NCBI GenBank assembly: GCA_024276825.1
Contig: JAJRWI010000037.1
Span: 1-64,000, forward strand
Source: an archaeon
GTDB taxonomy: Archaea; Asgardarchaeota; Thorarchaeia; Thorarchaeales; Thorarchaeaceae
Direction of reading: 5' to 3'
DNA length: 64,000 nucleotides
This document shows, in pieces, positions 9,713-19,257 of the stretch. Position numbers and translations under genes: made by a program. Each line of letters starts with the position of its first letter. Position 1 is the first letter of the stretch. The notes under the pieces are model-generated. The model was not told the DNA's origin. It saw only the letters and a program-made list of their open reading frames with translations, and made no database searches.

Positions 9713-10393
9713 TCATTTTTCACGACGAGCAAACAGATGGACCTCTTTACGTGACTTGTCCAATACGATCTGTCTGAGATGAGAGTAGCCCAAGCTCATC
9801 ATAGTGGTAGCATGATCATTGATGAGTGGGGATTCGGGGTCAATCTTGAGGGCCAAGAGGGCATGACCGCTGATTTTCAATAGTGGCGTGAACTTGCTCA
9901 ATAGTTGCAATGTTCCTGAGGGATCAGTGGTCACATCAATGATCAGCAAGTCGAGGGTTTCATAGTCTGTGATGACAAGTGGGTCAATTGTAAAGGCATT
10001 GTCCAAGACTATTGAGAGGGCCTTATTCTCATTGACAAGTCTTTCAAGATTATCAAGGAACTCATCCGATACATCAACTCCGATTGTGATTGCGCCGTGC
10101 TCGAGAAGAAATTAGAGGAATCCCCCTGCGGAGCACCCCACATCTAGGACGAGGTCACCAGGACGAATAGTACTGGAGCCAAGTTGTGAGAGTATCTGAG
10201 AGATCTTGGAATAGCCAAATGGAACGTCGTGAGCCATGTCGGCTATGATGATCGATTCGGTCCCATTGACAATTGATGAGGGTTTTGCCACTTTGCCATT
10301 GACAATCACATGGCCTGCTTTTATCGCCCTCTTGGCAATCTGACGAGATGAGAATAGACCTTGTTGAACCAGCCAGATGTCAAGTCTTGACAC
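9713..10393 (-). pseudogene. TlyA/FtsJ-like S4-domain RNA methyltransferase interrupted by one in-frame TAA (10112-10114)
   Basis: MSRLDIWLVQQGLFSSRQIAKRAIKAGHVIVNGKV...LDVGCSAGGFL*FLLEHGAITIGVDVSDEFLDNLERL...; the reading frame is continuous across the TAA. Confidence 0.85.
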
Positions 10394-11180
10394 TACGTTT
10401 CTCCTCCACCTCTCGGGGGATGAAAAGATGAATTGGAACGCCCTTCAGTTTTGGACCAATTGCCGCTAGTATGCCAGAGGCCCGAGTGCTGCGCTTGCAA
10501 CAGAGGGAGAACTCAAACTTGCCTAGCTCTTCAATGGCATAAATGTCGGACTCGTGGTCAGTCTTCAATAGGACCGATTCCAGTCTTGTCTGTGAGACCC
10601 CAAGAACAATGAGCCTTTCATGGTCATCGTTCGACCATGCCATGATCCTTTCGAGTTCCTTTTCAGAGAGTTCGGCCTCTATCTTATGGTTTGCCAGATC
10701 AACCATGGTGAGCAAAGCCTCTATTGGCAAGTTGTCTACCAAAACATTGGTGTTGGCTATCTTACGCAGAGGCTGGTCCTTCATGTTGAGCTGTTGGCGT
10801 AGACGAAACAGGGGAATGAGTAGATCGAGTTTTTCAAAAGGGGGGAATCCAACGTTTACATATATTCCGAATCCAAATCTTCCCACATTGATAAGGTGGC
10901 CGTACATTGTCGCTCCAACCCTTAGGTCAGACACCGTGGGAATGGCGCCAAACTCGTTTCTCAACAAGTTTGAAAAGAACTTCTCGTCCTCCCCAGTGAA
11001 CATCAACTTGATATGCCCCGTCTTGGTGGTATTGATTGATCTGATCTCAATCTCAAGTTCTAATGAGAGGTTTCTTATCTCGTTTCTGACAATATTGAAC
11101 AAATGTCTATGGAGTGGTCCATAAGCCCTAGTTCTGAGTGTGAGGTCTTTCAAAAGGCTGTCCCCCAGTTTCTTTCTCAT
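10380..11180 (-). CDS. DUF2110-like conserved archaeal protein
   Basis: 266 aa; VGATMYGHLINVGRFGFGIYVNVG; family assignment from memory. Confidence 0.6.
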   Translation of the reverse strand: MRKKLGDSLLKDLTLRTRAYGPLHRHLFNIVRNEIRNLSLELEIEIRSINTTKTGHIKLMFTGEDEKFFSNLLRNEFGAIPTVSDLRVGATMYGHLINVGRFGFGIYVNVGFPPFEKLDLLIPLFRLRQQLNMKDQPLRKIANTNVLVDNLPIEALLTMVDLANHKIEAELSEKELERIMAWSNDDHERLIVLGVSQTRLESVLLKTDHESDIYAIEELGKFEFSLCCKRSTRASGILAAIGPKLKGVPIHLFIPREVEEKRSVKT

Positions 11181-11244
11181 TTCATTTATTGGTTGCTAAT
11201 TCATGTTCATTCAGTATACCTCAATGAGATTAGCATATCGGATG

Positions 11245-11784
11245 TTATTCTGCTATCCGTAGACTTGATGATGCGCGTAAGTCGGCACGGAGTTCCTCTA
11301 CCCTTTTTCGGAGGAATTGAATGGCTCTACTGTTGTCCACATATTCAAGCTGGGAATTACAGACAGGGCATCGAAAAGACAAAGTCATAGCTTCTTCGAA
11401 TGGCACTGGAGAAGAATCACCATTAGGACATGAATAGAGATCGTTATTGCTTTCATGCTCTAATCTTTGCTCAAGAAGATTGAGAACCATACGTTTCTTG
11501 CGGTTGACAAGAGCTAGTGCTTTTTTGGGGTCAATCTTCCAGTAGTATAGGAACCAGCCAGTGTTGGTGTCTCTAATCCGTCTGTATGATGCTAGGTGAT
11601 TATCATGGAGCTTGTAAAGAATCCGCCTGACCACATTCAATTTTAAATCGGTCTTTGTTGCAATCTCCTCATCAGTTGTTTCATCAGCATTGACTAGCAC
11701 CATTGCAACATCCACACCCTCCTTTCCAGCTATCTCTTCTACCACCAATCTAAACAAATCGCTGTTGAAGGAGGCGTGTGACAT
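11245..11784 (-). CDS. tfe: transcription factor E (TFIIE-alpha homolog)
   Basis: N-terminal wHTH plus zinc ribbon CPNGD..FRCPVCNSQLEYVDN. Confidence 0.93.
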   Translation of the reverse strand: MSHASFNSDLFRLVVEEIAGKEGVDVAMVLVNADETTDEEIATKTDLKLNVVRRILYKLHDNHLASYRRIRDTNTGWFLYYWKIDPKKALALVNRKKRMVLNLLEQRLEHESNNDLYSCPNGDSSPVPFEEAMTLSFRCPVCNSQLEYVDNSRAIQFLRKRVEELRADLRASSSLRIAE

Positions 11785-11926
11785 TTATTGAATCACCTGA
11801 ATCCAGAATTTATTGTCTTGTTAGTTTCAACGATGGCTCGGTGCATCAATTAAAGAAGCATCCTATTGTTATATGCGCATAGATACTATATAAGCACTCT
11901 TCTTAGGACTATGTTTTTCATATGAG

Positions 11927-12517
11927 CTACTCGTCTTTTTTGGGCTTTTTTCGTTTAATGCGGACCACGTCACCGAGGGTTGGGGCTCGACTGCTCGATC
12001 GAACGTGTTCAAAAGTAATGGGTGCAGTTCCAATTGGCTCAAGTAGAGATATTTCAAGCTCACGTTCAAGACCACGAATTGCCTTTCGAGTAGGCTTCAA
12101 CCGGCCAGCTTCGATTGCCTGCAGTGTTGATATTCTCTCACCAATTTTCTGAGCGAGCTCTTCTTGGCTAAGGTGGGCCTTCTGTCTTGCTGTACGGATT
12201 CGTGCTGCATAGTCTTCAACGAGGATCATATCATCAAGTGTAACTGGACGGGACGAAGGTTTCTTTTTCTTTGACGTGGCTGGGGTCACCCTTGGGATTC
12301 GAGTTGGAGTTGATATGGGTTCAGGCCCTCCAATCCATGATGGTCTTGTGGGTATGGTGCTCCTTCCTCTTGAAGCAGGATTATCGTGCTTCCCACCAAA
12401 CTTAGCCGCGCATTGCGGACAAACAATCAATGATGCGCCTTCAACGACAATGTTTCGGCCACGTCCTTTCATGCTTCGACCACATAACTCACAACTAGAC
12501 AAGGAAATTCCTCTCAC
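11927..12517 (-). CDS. MBF1-like (zinc ribbon + HTH_3)
   Basis: CELCGRSM..CPQCAAKFG and ARQKAHLSQEELAQKIGERISTLQAIEAGRLKPTRKAIRGLE. Confidence 0.93.
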   Translation of the reverse strand: MRGISLSSCELCGRSMKGRGRNIVVEGASLIVCPQCAAKFGGKHDNPASRGRSTIPTRPSWIGGPEPISTPTRIPRVTPATSKKKKPSSRPVTLDDMILVEDYAARIRTARQKAHLSQEELAQKIGERISTLQAIEAGRLKPTRKAIRGLERELEISLLEPIGTAPITFEHVRSSSRAPTLGDVVRIKRKKPKKDE

Positions 12518-12660
12518 GATTTGAATTGTATCATATCAAAATAAAGCTGATGTTATAGTGACCAGGTGCTTATGCTAAATTTCATATCAGGAGCTTTTGA
12601 AGTGCCTAACAGATAAGTCTTAAAAAGTTAGGAAACTAGTCATCAGTGAGGTCGTGTTGA

Positions 12661-13881
12661 TTGCCTGGAACAACCGAAGCAAAGGACGAAGGTGGAATTA
12701 GTGATCCCTCCTTCTCAAGTCAGATTAAGGACTTCGAACGAAGAGTAAGAATTCTTCAGAGGAGAATAGGGGCACTTGAAAATGAGAATCAGATGCTTAG
12801 GGCTGAACTTAGTAAATTAGAGAAAGAAACACAGTCTTTGCGAACTGAGCTAGACAAACTGAGACAGCCCCCATTAATCACAGCAACAATAATTGAGATG
12901 ATGGGAAACGATAAGGCAATTGTAAAAAGTTCTACCGGCCCCAATTTCTATGTCAATGTTGCTTCAACAATTCCTCGTGAAAAGTTGCAACCAGGAATGA
13001 GAGTTGCATTGAATCAAAGATCATTTGCAGTCGTACAAGACCTCCCATCTCCGAAGGACCCCATGATTCGTGCTATGGAGATTGAAGATGCGCCCAATGT
13101 TTCATATTCGGATATTGGCGGACTACGAGAGCAATTATTAGAGATAAGAGAAACTGTTGAACTCCCTCTTACGGACCCATCGATATTCGAGGAGATAGGC
13201 ATTGAGCCACCAAAGGGAGTTCTTTTAACTGGACCCCCTGGTACTGGGAAGACTCTATGTGCAAGGGCAGTGGCTCATGAAACCAACGCAACATTCATTC
13301 GTGTGATAGGTTCAGAATTAGTTCAGAAATTCATCGGTGAGGGTGCGCGATTGGTTCGTGAGATATTTATGATGGCAAAGGAAAAGGCCCCTGCAATAAT
13401 CTTCATTGATGAGTTGGATGCTGTTGGTTCCCACAGGCTTGACATTGCAACCTCAGGCGATCGAGAGGTCCAGAGAACACTCATGCAACTGTTAAGCGAG
13501 CTTGATGGTTTTGAGAGTCGTGGACAGGTAGCTGTACTTGGTGCCACAAACAGACCAGACATTTTGGATCCAGCATTGCTTAGGCCTGGGCGCTTTGATA
13601 GGATTATTGAGTTCCCATTGCCAGATGAAACAAGTAGAAAGGAGATTTTTGCAATTCATGTGAGAAATATGAGTATTGCCAAAGATATTGACTTTGATAG
13701 TTTGGTCGCACTCACAGATGGAAGGACTGGTGCAGACATAAAGGCAATATGCACAGAAGCAGGAATGTTTGCAATTCGACAGAAGCGGAAGCAGGTCACT
13801 CAAGAGGATTTTCGAAAAGCAATTGAAAAGGTACAAGATAGAAACAAGTCTGAAAATGCTCCAAGTAATATGTATTGCTAG
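12661..13881 (+). CDS. pan: proteasome-activating nucleotidase
   Basis: Coiled coil, OB, AAA+ GPPGTGKTL; C-terminus MYC fits an HbYX motif. TTG start. Confidence 0.97.
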   Translation: MPGTTEAKDEGGISDPSFSSQIKDFERRVRILQRRIGALENENQMLRAELSKLEKETQSLRTELDKLRQPPLITATIIEMMGNDKAIVKSSTGPNFYVNVASTIPREKLQPGMRVALNQRSFAVVQDLPSPKDPMIRAMEIEDAPNVSYSDIGGLREQLLEIRETVELPLTDPSIFEEIGIEPPKGVLLTGPPGTGKTLCARAVAHETNATFIRVIGSELVQKFIGEGARLVREIFMMAKEKAPAIIFIDELDAVGSHRLDIATSGDREVQRTLMQLLSELDGFESRGQVAVLGATNRPDILDPALLRPGRFDRIIEFPLPDETSRKEIFAIHVRNMSIAKDIDFDSLVALTDGRTGADIKAICTEAGMFAIRQKRKQVTQEDFRKAIEKVQDRNKSENAPSNMYC

Positions 13882-13917
13882 ACTAAGATCGAAACTTCAC
13901 GGTTTTGGGAAAATGCA

Positions 13918-14122
13918 GTAAATTTCAGAAGTGAAAGAGTTGTTCAAAACTGTCATGCGGTCAGAATTGGAGTCTTGGCAAAAAGACAAAGGGTTTCCAC
14001 TTCTACTCTCAGAAGATGGGAACGCATGGTCCTTGTTCAGACGAGTTCATCAAGTGACAAGTTTGAATAAGTTTAGGTTGTCAGTTCATCGTCTGATAGT
14101 AAGTTTGAATAAATTCAGGTTG
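13918..14122 (+). repeat. dispersed relic repeat family 1, copy B
   Basis: cagaagtgaaagagttgttcaaaactgtcatgcggtcagaattggagtc...ctcagaagatgggaacgcatggtccttgttcaga; 3' piece duplicated. Confidence 0.75.
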
Positions 14123-14134
14123 TAATTTAAGATT

Positions 14135-14965
14135 ATGAGGTTCAAAACCTATCTAAGAACACGGCTAAAGGAGATAGTTCCTGACGAAGTTCCCTTGCCA
14201 TCAGGCTTTCATATACTGGGACATGTTGTCCTACTGAAGTTGGAATCGGATGCCATGTCATATGCAGAGGAGATTGGTGATGCGATTTTACAATATAGTA
14301 AGAGGATAAGAACTGTAGCTATTAAAACAGGACCTACAATCAATCAGATTAGAACACCATCTTACAAAGTGATTGCAGGTGACCCTGATACTATTGTGAC
14401 ACACATTGAGAACGGAGTCATTTATCATCTTGATCCCCTGCGGATAACATTCAGTGCAGGGAACAGGGGGGAGAGAGCATACATTGCTAGTATTGCCCAG
14501 CCTTACGAAACTGTAATTGACATGTTCGCCTGCGTTGGTCAGTTCACTCTGCCAATTGCTAAAGTCGGTGGTTGTAGAGTAATATCATTGGAGATTAATC
14601 CTAAAGCATACGAGTTTCTCATTGAGAATATTGAATTAAATGGATTATCAGACAGGGTGAACGCAATCTTAGGAGATTGTAGAGATACAATTCCAATGGC
14701 CACTGCGAATAGAATAGTGATGGGCTTTCTCCATGATACTATCTCGTTCTTGCCTTATGCAATAGATGGTTTGAAGTTGGAGGGTGGAACCATTCATATG
14801 CATGCATTAGTTTATATGGGTGAAACAGCTGAGTTGTGTAATACAATTAATACCTTATGCAAGAAACGGGGATATTTAGCGCAGATTACGCCACGTAAGG
14901 TCAAAAGTTATTCGCCAAAGATGAATCACTACTGTTTTGATATCTCACTGGTAAGAGAGGAATAA
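14135..14965 (+). CDS. Trm5/TYW2-family tRNA methyltransferase
   Basis: GFHILGHVVLLKL, ETVIDMFACVGQFTLPIAK, SLEINPKAYEFLIENI. Confidence 0.85.
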   Translation: MRFKTYLRTRLKEIVPDEVPLPSGFHILGHVVLLKLESDAMSYAEEIGDAILQYSKRIRTVAIKTGPTINQIRTPSYKVIAGDPDTIVTHIENGVIYHLDPLRITFSAGNRGERAYIASIAQPYETVIDMFACVGQFTLPIAKVGGCRVISLEINPKAYEFLIENIELNGLSDRVNAILGDCRDTIPMATANRIVMGFLHDTISFLPYAIDGLKLEGGTIHMHALVYMGETAELCNTINTLCKKRGYLAQITPRKVKSYSPKMNHYCFDISLVREE

Positions 14966-15008
14966 GCAAAAGCATTTTATCAATTTTAGAAGAATAGAAT
15001 TATAGCAT

Positions 15009-15404
15009 ATGCATGAGGCAGTTCATATGGGCTTCAGAGGTCTTTCACCAAAGCAAATGGCAAGAATGATGAAAAAAATGGGCATTGAACAATCAGATGT
15101 TTCTGGAGTAAAAGAAGTCATCATTCGTTTTGCAGACAAAGAGTGGTTGATTAAAGACGCCCAAGTCACACTCATCAAGCAGGGCAAGAGTGAGTCATTT
15201 CAAATAGCAGGAAATAAAGTCGAGAGGGGTCTCACTGGGACTGCTGAAGCCATTCCCGAAGTCCCCAAGAAAGAGATTGAGATTCCAGTTGAAGATGCTG
15301 CTCTGGTTGCTAGTCAGACGGGAGTTAGTATTGAAGAAGCAACAGAAGCATTAAAGGAAACAGAGGGAGATCTTGCTGCTGCAATCCTTCGGTTACGCAG
15401 GTGA
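15009..15404 (+). CDS. nac: nascent polypeptide-associated complex protein (NAC + UBA)
   Basis: GLSPKQMARMMKKMGIE..; C-terminal UBA VSIEEATEALKETEGDLAAAILRL. Confidence 0.93.
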   Translation: MHEAVHMGFRGLSPKQMARMMKKMGIEQSDVSGVKEVIIRFADKEWLIKDAQVTLIKQGKSESFQIAGNKVERGLTGTAEAIPEVPKKEIEIPVEDAALVASQTGVSIEEATEALKETEGDLAAAILRLRR

Positions 15405-15410
15405 GTGGAA

Positions 15411-16034
15411 TTAGGTTATCAGGTCTCGAATCATCTTGATTCTAAAGAAGTCCTCTCGTTCGCGCTCTTCCAGTGCAAGTTTTACAAATCGTGTGGTTGC
15501 TTCAAGACGGGGAATCACAACTGTTTCCAGTGCAGACACTCGTCTCTTGGTACGTTCGATTTCAAGAGCCAACCGTTTGACGGTGGACTCGATTTCAGCA
15601 AGACGTACAATTGCTTTTAGAGCGATCTGAAACTTTGATGCCATAGTGTCGAGTTTAGCGCTCGAGTCTAAGAGGGAGTATGGGATTTCAGGGGTATTCT
15701 GCTCAGCCGACATAATAGGGACACGTACGCCCATCATTGATCTTGTGGAAATAGACAGATTAACGGAGGTCTTACTTGAACTTGCAAATTCAGCGACACG
15801 AGACGCCCCCATTATCATCTTTGCTTGGGTTAGGGCAGAAAATGCATCTCTTAGAGTAGACTCTACTTCCTGACGGGCCTCCTTTATTTCTGCGATTGCA
15901 TTGAAAAACTCCATAATCAGACTGTCACGTTTCTCTTTTAGCAAATCATGCCCACGTTCGGCAAGACGTTTTCGATTCTTGAGCAATAGTAACTCCATTC
16001 GTGTAGTCTTTGTTCCGGGTAAAATCTTGCTCAT
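15411..16034 (-). CDS. atpD: A/V-type ATP synthase subunit D
   Basis: PGTKTTRMELLLLKNRKRLAERGHDLLKEKRDSLIMEF; C-terminal RRVSALETVVIPRLEATTRFVKLALEEREREDFFRIKMIR. Confidence 0.96.
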   Translation of the reverse strand: MSKILPGTKTTRMELLLLKNRKRLAERGHDLLKEKRDSLIMEFFNAIAEIKEARQEVESTLRDAFSALTQAKMIMGASRVAEFASSSKTSVNLSISTRSMMGVRVPIMSAEQNTPEIPYSLLDSSAKLDTMASKFQIALKAIVRLAEIESTVKRLALEIERTKRRVSALETVVIPRLEATTRFVKLALEEREREDFFRIKMIRDLIT

Positions 16035-16040
16035 GTTTGT

Positions 16041-16352
16041 TTACCCCAGTAGGAAGACTAGTGCACAAACCAGAGTGATAAAAACGCATATAAACAGCCA
16101 TTCAAGGAGATACTTTTCAATAAGGCCGGGCTGATCACTAATCCTACCTGTTGTAATAAGAGTCATTGTTGAGATAAATAGAAATGCAAATGGTAAAGAA
16201 ACAGTCATATTTGTAAGTGGCACATTCAATAATAGGATGAGAGCAGATAGCCCGCCAAATATAAGGAAGCTAATAATGGTCAGAGAATTAAGAACGTGTC
16301 GTGCTCTGGAAGTATTCATCTTTTCAGACTCCAGCGAAATCACAATAGACAC
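16041..16352 (-). CDS. small membrane protein
   Basis: 103 aa with hydrophobic segments. Confidence 0.55.
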   Translation of the reverse strand: MSIVISLESEKMNTSRARHVLNSLTIISFLIFGGLSALILLLNVPLTNMTVSLPFAFLFISTMTLITTGRISDQPGLIEKYLLEWLFICVFITLVCALVFLLG

Positions 16353-16416
16353 TATTGAAAAACATTTCCTTCATTACTTAATAATGGCAAACTCTTATAA
16401 CTTGGAAATATAGATG

Positions 16417-16460
16417 ATATTACCTGTAATACAAAGTTTTTCTAATAATACATGTATTAC
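16417..16460. promoter_or_regulatory. 9-bp-iterated GTAWTAC arrays (two pairs) upstream of the AAA+ gene
   Basis: ATATTAC(16417)/GTAATAC(16426) and ATAATAC(16445)/GTATTAC(16454), each 9 bp apart. Confidence 0.7.
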
Positions 16461-16481
16461 AAAACATGGAGAATGCATAGC

Positions 16482-17456
16482 ATGACAATCGCGATCCATG
16501 AGAGTGCACTCATAAGACACTTTAATACAAGAAAAGAAGTCCTTCGAAACTGGGAAGAGCATATTGGCTGTCGATTCTCGCCATTCCGTGGATACAAGAT
16601 GCCAGATAGCAGGCTATATGTTGAGCACCCTGATTTCTTGGATAGCATTGTGGATTTAATAATCACTAATGAGAGACATATATTTCTTCGAGGACCTGTG
16701 GGATCAGGAAAGAGCACTTTGATGCTTCTTGCATTACGTGATTTGCCAACACTAGCAGATAGACGTGGAAACAAGTTTATCACAGGATATGTCGGAATGA
16801 CTGGACTTTATGAGAAACAGATGGCTGCTGCCATTGCAGATTCATTAAGAGTGAAATATAGGAGGTCTTGGGAATCCAGTCAAATCATTGAGGCCGTTGC
16901 AAAGGAAAGTGTCAGAAGATATATTGAAGAGAAATGTAGAACTGCATTGTTTATTGAGGATGTTGCTGATAATCAAGAGGCTGCCTTTCATAAGCTTAGG
17001 TATCTTGCAGACCTTCCCACTGAAGAGATGATGCATGAATATCCTGAAGCATTAGACGAACCAATAGTAACTCTAATCATGAGTGGAACAGCAGTGTACT
17101 GGAATGCCATGTTATCATTTTTACCCCAGATTGCAGACAGGACTGAACCACTTGATGTTCCCGCATTAGATGACAGTAAGGCGAGAGAGTTCATTGGCCG
17201 AAGAATAGCGTATGCACAAGGACGTATTGATGAATTCGATCCAAACAATTTTGATGTGTATCCATTTGATGAGGAGGCTATTCGAATCATTAACAGAGCT
17301 GCAAGAGGTAACCCGCGTGATATCAGGATGCTTGCAAGAGGATGTCAACAAGTTGCCGCTGAAAACTTGAGGAAGACAGGTAATCCTGAGGTCACGTCAG
17401 AGATAGCTGAATTGGTCTGTGAGGCCTATGCTACATTACTCAAGGAGGTAAGATAA
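16482..17456 (+). CDS. AAA+ ATPase (Orc/Cdc6-like P-loop)
   Basis: LRGPVGSGKSTLML Walker A, TALFIEDV Walker B, NRAARGNPRDIRMLARGC; the ORF-track start 16452 lies inside the iterated motif, ATG 16482 is preferred. Confidence 0.8.
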   Translation: MTIAIHESALIRHFNTRKEVLRNWEEHIGCRFSPFRGYKMPDSRLYVEHPDFLDSIVDLIITNERHIFLRGPVGSGKSTLMLLALRDLPTLADRRGNKFITGYVGMTGLYEKQMAAAIADSLRVKYRRSWESSQIIEAVAKESVRRYIEEKCRTALFIEDVADNQEAAFHKLRYLADLPTEEMMHEYPEALDEPIVTLIMSGTAVYWNAMLSFLPQIADRTEPLDVPALDDSKAREFIGRRIAYAQGRIDEFDPNNFDVYPFDEEAIRIINRAARGNPRDIRMLARGCQQVAAENLRKTGNPEVTSEIAELVCEAYATLLKEVR

Positions 17457-17761
17457 TGAGTCTCTTGGGAAAATATCGTAAGGAAGAAGAGCGTCGAGAA
17501 GTTGAGGACAAGGATTCAGTGAGAACAAGGAAGACTACAACTCAGAAACGTTCTGCACAGACAAAAACAAAATCGCCAGACTCGATTCCTAACAAGGAGA
17601 GACGAAGCCCAATTGTTTCATTCTCAATTACAACTGACCTTCGAACCTGTCTTCAAGCAATAAGAAGTACAAAGGCAATTAATTTGAGCATGTGGGTTGA
17701 ACACAAGCTCCGTGAGGCAATTGAGAAAGAGTTTCCTGATCTTGCAAGTGAGTATCTTTAA
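17456..17761 (+). CDS. ribbon-helix-helix DNA-binding protein with basic N-terminal tail
   Basis: Start overlaps the AAA+ stop (TAATGA); SPIVSFSITTDLRTCLQAIRSTKAINLSMWVEHKLREAIEKEF fits beta-helix-helix. Confidence 0.7.
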   Translation: MSLLGKYRKEEERREVEDKDSVRTRKTTTQKRSAQTKTKSPDSIPNKERRSPIVSFSITTDLRTCLQAIRSTKAINLSMWVEHKLREAIEKEFPDLASEYL

Positions 17762-17765
17762 TAAA

Positions 17766-17782
17766 TGTAATATTTGTAATAC
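17766..17782. promoter_or_regulatory. GTAWTAC array (2 units, 9-bp period)
   Basis: GTAATATttGTAATAC. Confidence 0.65.
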
Positions 17783-17786
17783 GATG

Positions 17787-19181
17787 TCATTGGTGCTCCC
17801 CTAACCATTCTGAATATTCTACAGCTCTTGATATGCAAAGCATTGCGAGGTAAGGTTCATCATAACAGGGAATCTTATTCATCTCGAGCAAATCTTTGCC
17901 GGGCTTTCCAACATCCCCAGCTAGCCAGACACCAACCACTGGCTTTCCAATTGCAGAGATACGAACCCCTTCAAGAGTTCCAGCGGCATGTTCTGTCTGA
18001 GTCATACCTGCAAAGGTTGGCACAGCACAAATTACAAGAAGTGCATCGATATTTGGATCCTTTAATAATAGTTCAGTTGTAATTCTATATTCGCGACGAC
18101 CGCCACTTGCAACAACATCCACAGGGTTTTCAATAGATGCAATTGGCGAGAGGATTTGTTTCAACTCTTTTTTGGTACTAGGGTCCAGTTCTGGAATTTC
18201 TAGGCCAAAGTCATCTGCTGCGTCTGTTGCTAAGACTCCTGCACCACCTGTATTACTAATAATACCAATATTACGACCCTTTGGCAATGGCTGGTAGTCA
18301 AAAATCTTACATATTTCCAAAAGAGAGTCAAAAGTTGGAGCTGTTACACAACCAGCCTGTTTTAGCATCCCATTGAAGACTAGTGTAGATCCTGCCACAG
18401 AACCTGTATGAGAGAGTGTAGCCCTGCTGCCCGCCTTACTGCGACCGCCTTTCATTACAACAATTGGCTTCTTAAGAGCAGCTTCTCTCAGCGATTGATA
18501 AAATTTTCTGCCATCATCAATTCCTTCAACATATACTGCAATAACTGTGCTTTTGGGGTCATTTCCGAAATAATCTATAATCTCCGTAAAACTTACATCA
18601 GCAGCATTTCCAATGCTAGCAAACTTACTGATGCCGATTCGTTTGGCTTTAGTAAGGTATATTGTCATTCCTCCAAGGGCTCCGCTTTGAGAAACAAAAG
18701 CTATATTGCCCCTCTCTGGCATCATTGTAAAAGTGCCATTGAATAATCGGCTATTTGAAATACCAACACAGTTTGGACCGATGAACCGCACACCAGCTTG
18801 CTTTGCAGCCTTAATTAGATCCTTTTCAATCTGTTTGCCGTTAGACCCAGTTTCGCTGAAGCCACCAGAGATTATAACTGCATGTCTGGCACCTGCTTTT
18901 CTAACTTCGGGCATAAGGGAAGGACAGTATTTTGCTGCTACGGCTATAATCACAAGATCAACTGGTTCGGGCAGTTCTGAAAGACTTCCATATGCTTTAA
19001 TGCCCATGACATACTCTCTGTTTTTTGTAATAGGAAATGTTTCAACCTCTGAGGCAAGTAAGTTCATTAGAATAGAATTTCCAAGTTTACGATAATCAGC
19101 TGATGCCCCAACGAGAGCAATCTTTCTTGGATGGAAAAATTGGTCAATCTCAGTATGTATGGCACCTATATTGGAAGTCAT
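17787..19181 (-). CDS. ADP-forming acyl/acetyl-CoA synthetase, alpha subunit
   Basis: CoA-binding KIALVGASADYRKLGNSILMNL and SHTGSVAG.. motifs; 464 aa. Confidence 0.92.
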   Translation of the reverse strand: MTSNIGAIHTEIDQFFHPRKIALVGASADYRKLGNSILMNLLASEVETFPITKNREYVMGIKAYGSLSELPEPVDLVIIAVAAKYCPSLMPEVRKAGARHAVIISGGFSETGSNGKQIEKDLIKAAKQAGVRFIGPNCVGISNSRLFNGTFTMMPERGNIAFVSQSGALGGMTIYLTKAKRIGISKFASIGNAADVSFTEIIDYFGNDPKSTVIAVYVEGIDDGRKFYQSLREAALKKPIVVMKGGRSKAGSRATLSHTGSVAGSTLVFNGMLKQAGCVTAPTFDSLLEICKIFDYQPLPKGRNIGIISNTGGAGVLATDAADDFGLEIPELDPSTKKELKQILSPIASIENPVDVVASGGRREYRITTELLLKDPNIDALLVICAVPTFAGMTQTEHAAGTLEGVRISAIGKPVVGVWLAGDVGKPGKDLLEMNKIPCYDEPYLAMLCISRAVEYSEWLGEHQ

Positions 19182-19241
19182 GATCCATGAGAACTCGATG
19201 GAGTGATTTATGTCTGACGTTGATAGCCAATTTTTAAATAT

Positions 19242-19257
19242 GTAATACGATTAATAC
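19242..19257. promoter_or_regulatory. GTAWTAC array (2 units)
   Basis: GTAATACgaTTAATAC. Confidence 0.65.

Noticed and set aside
13323-13836. Antisense ORFs within pan
   Set aside because: Shadow ORFs of a clear conserved gene.
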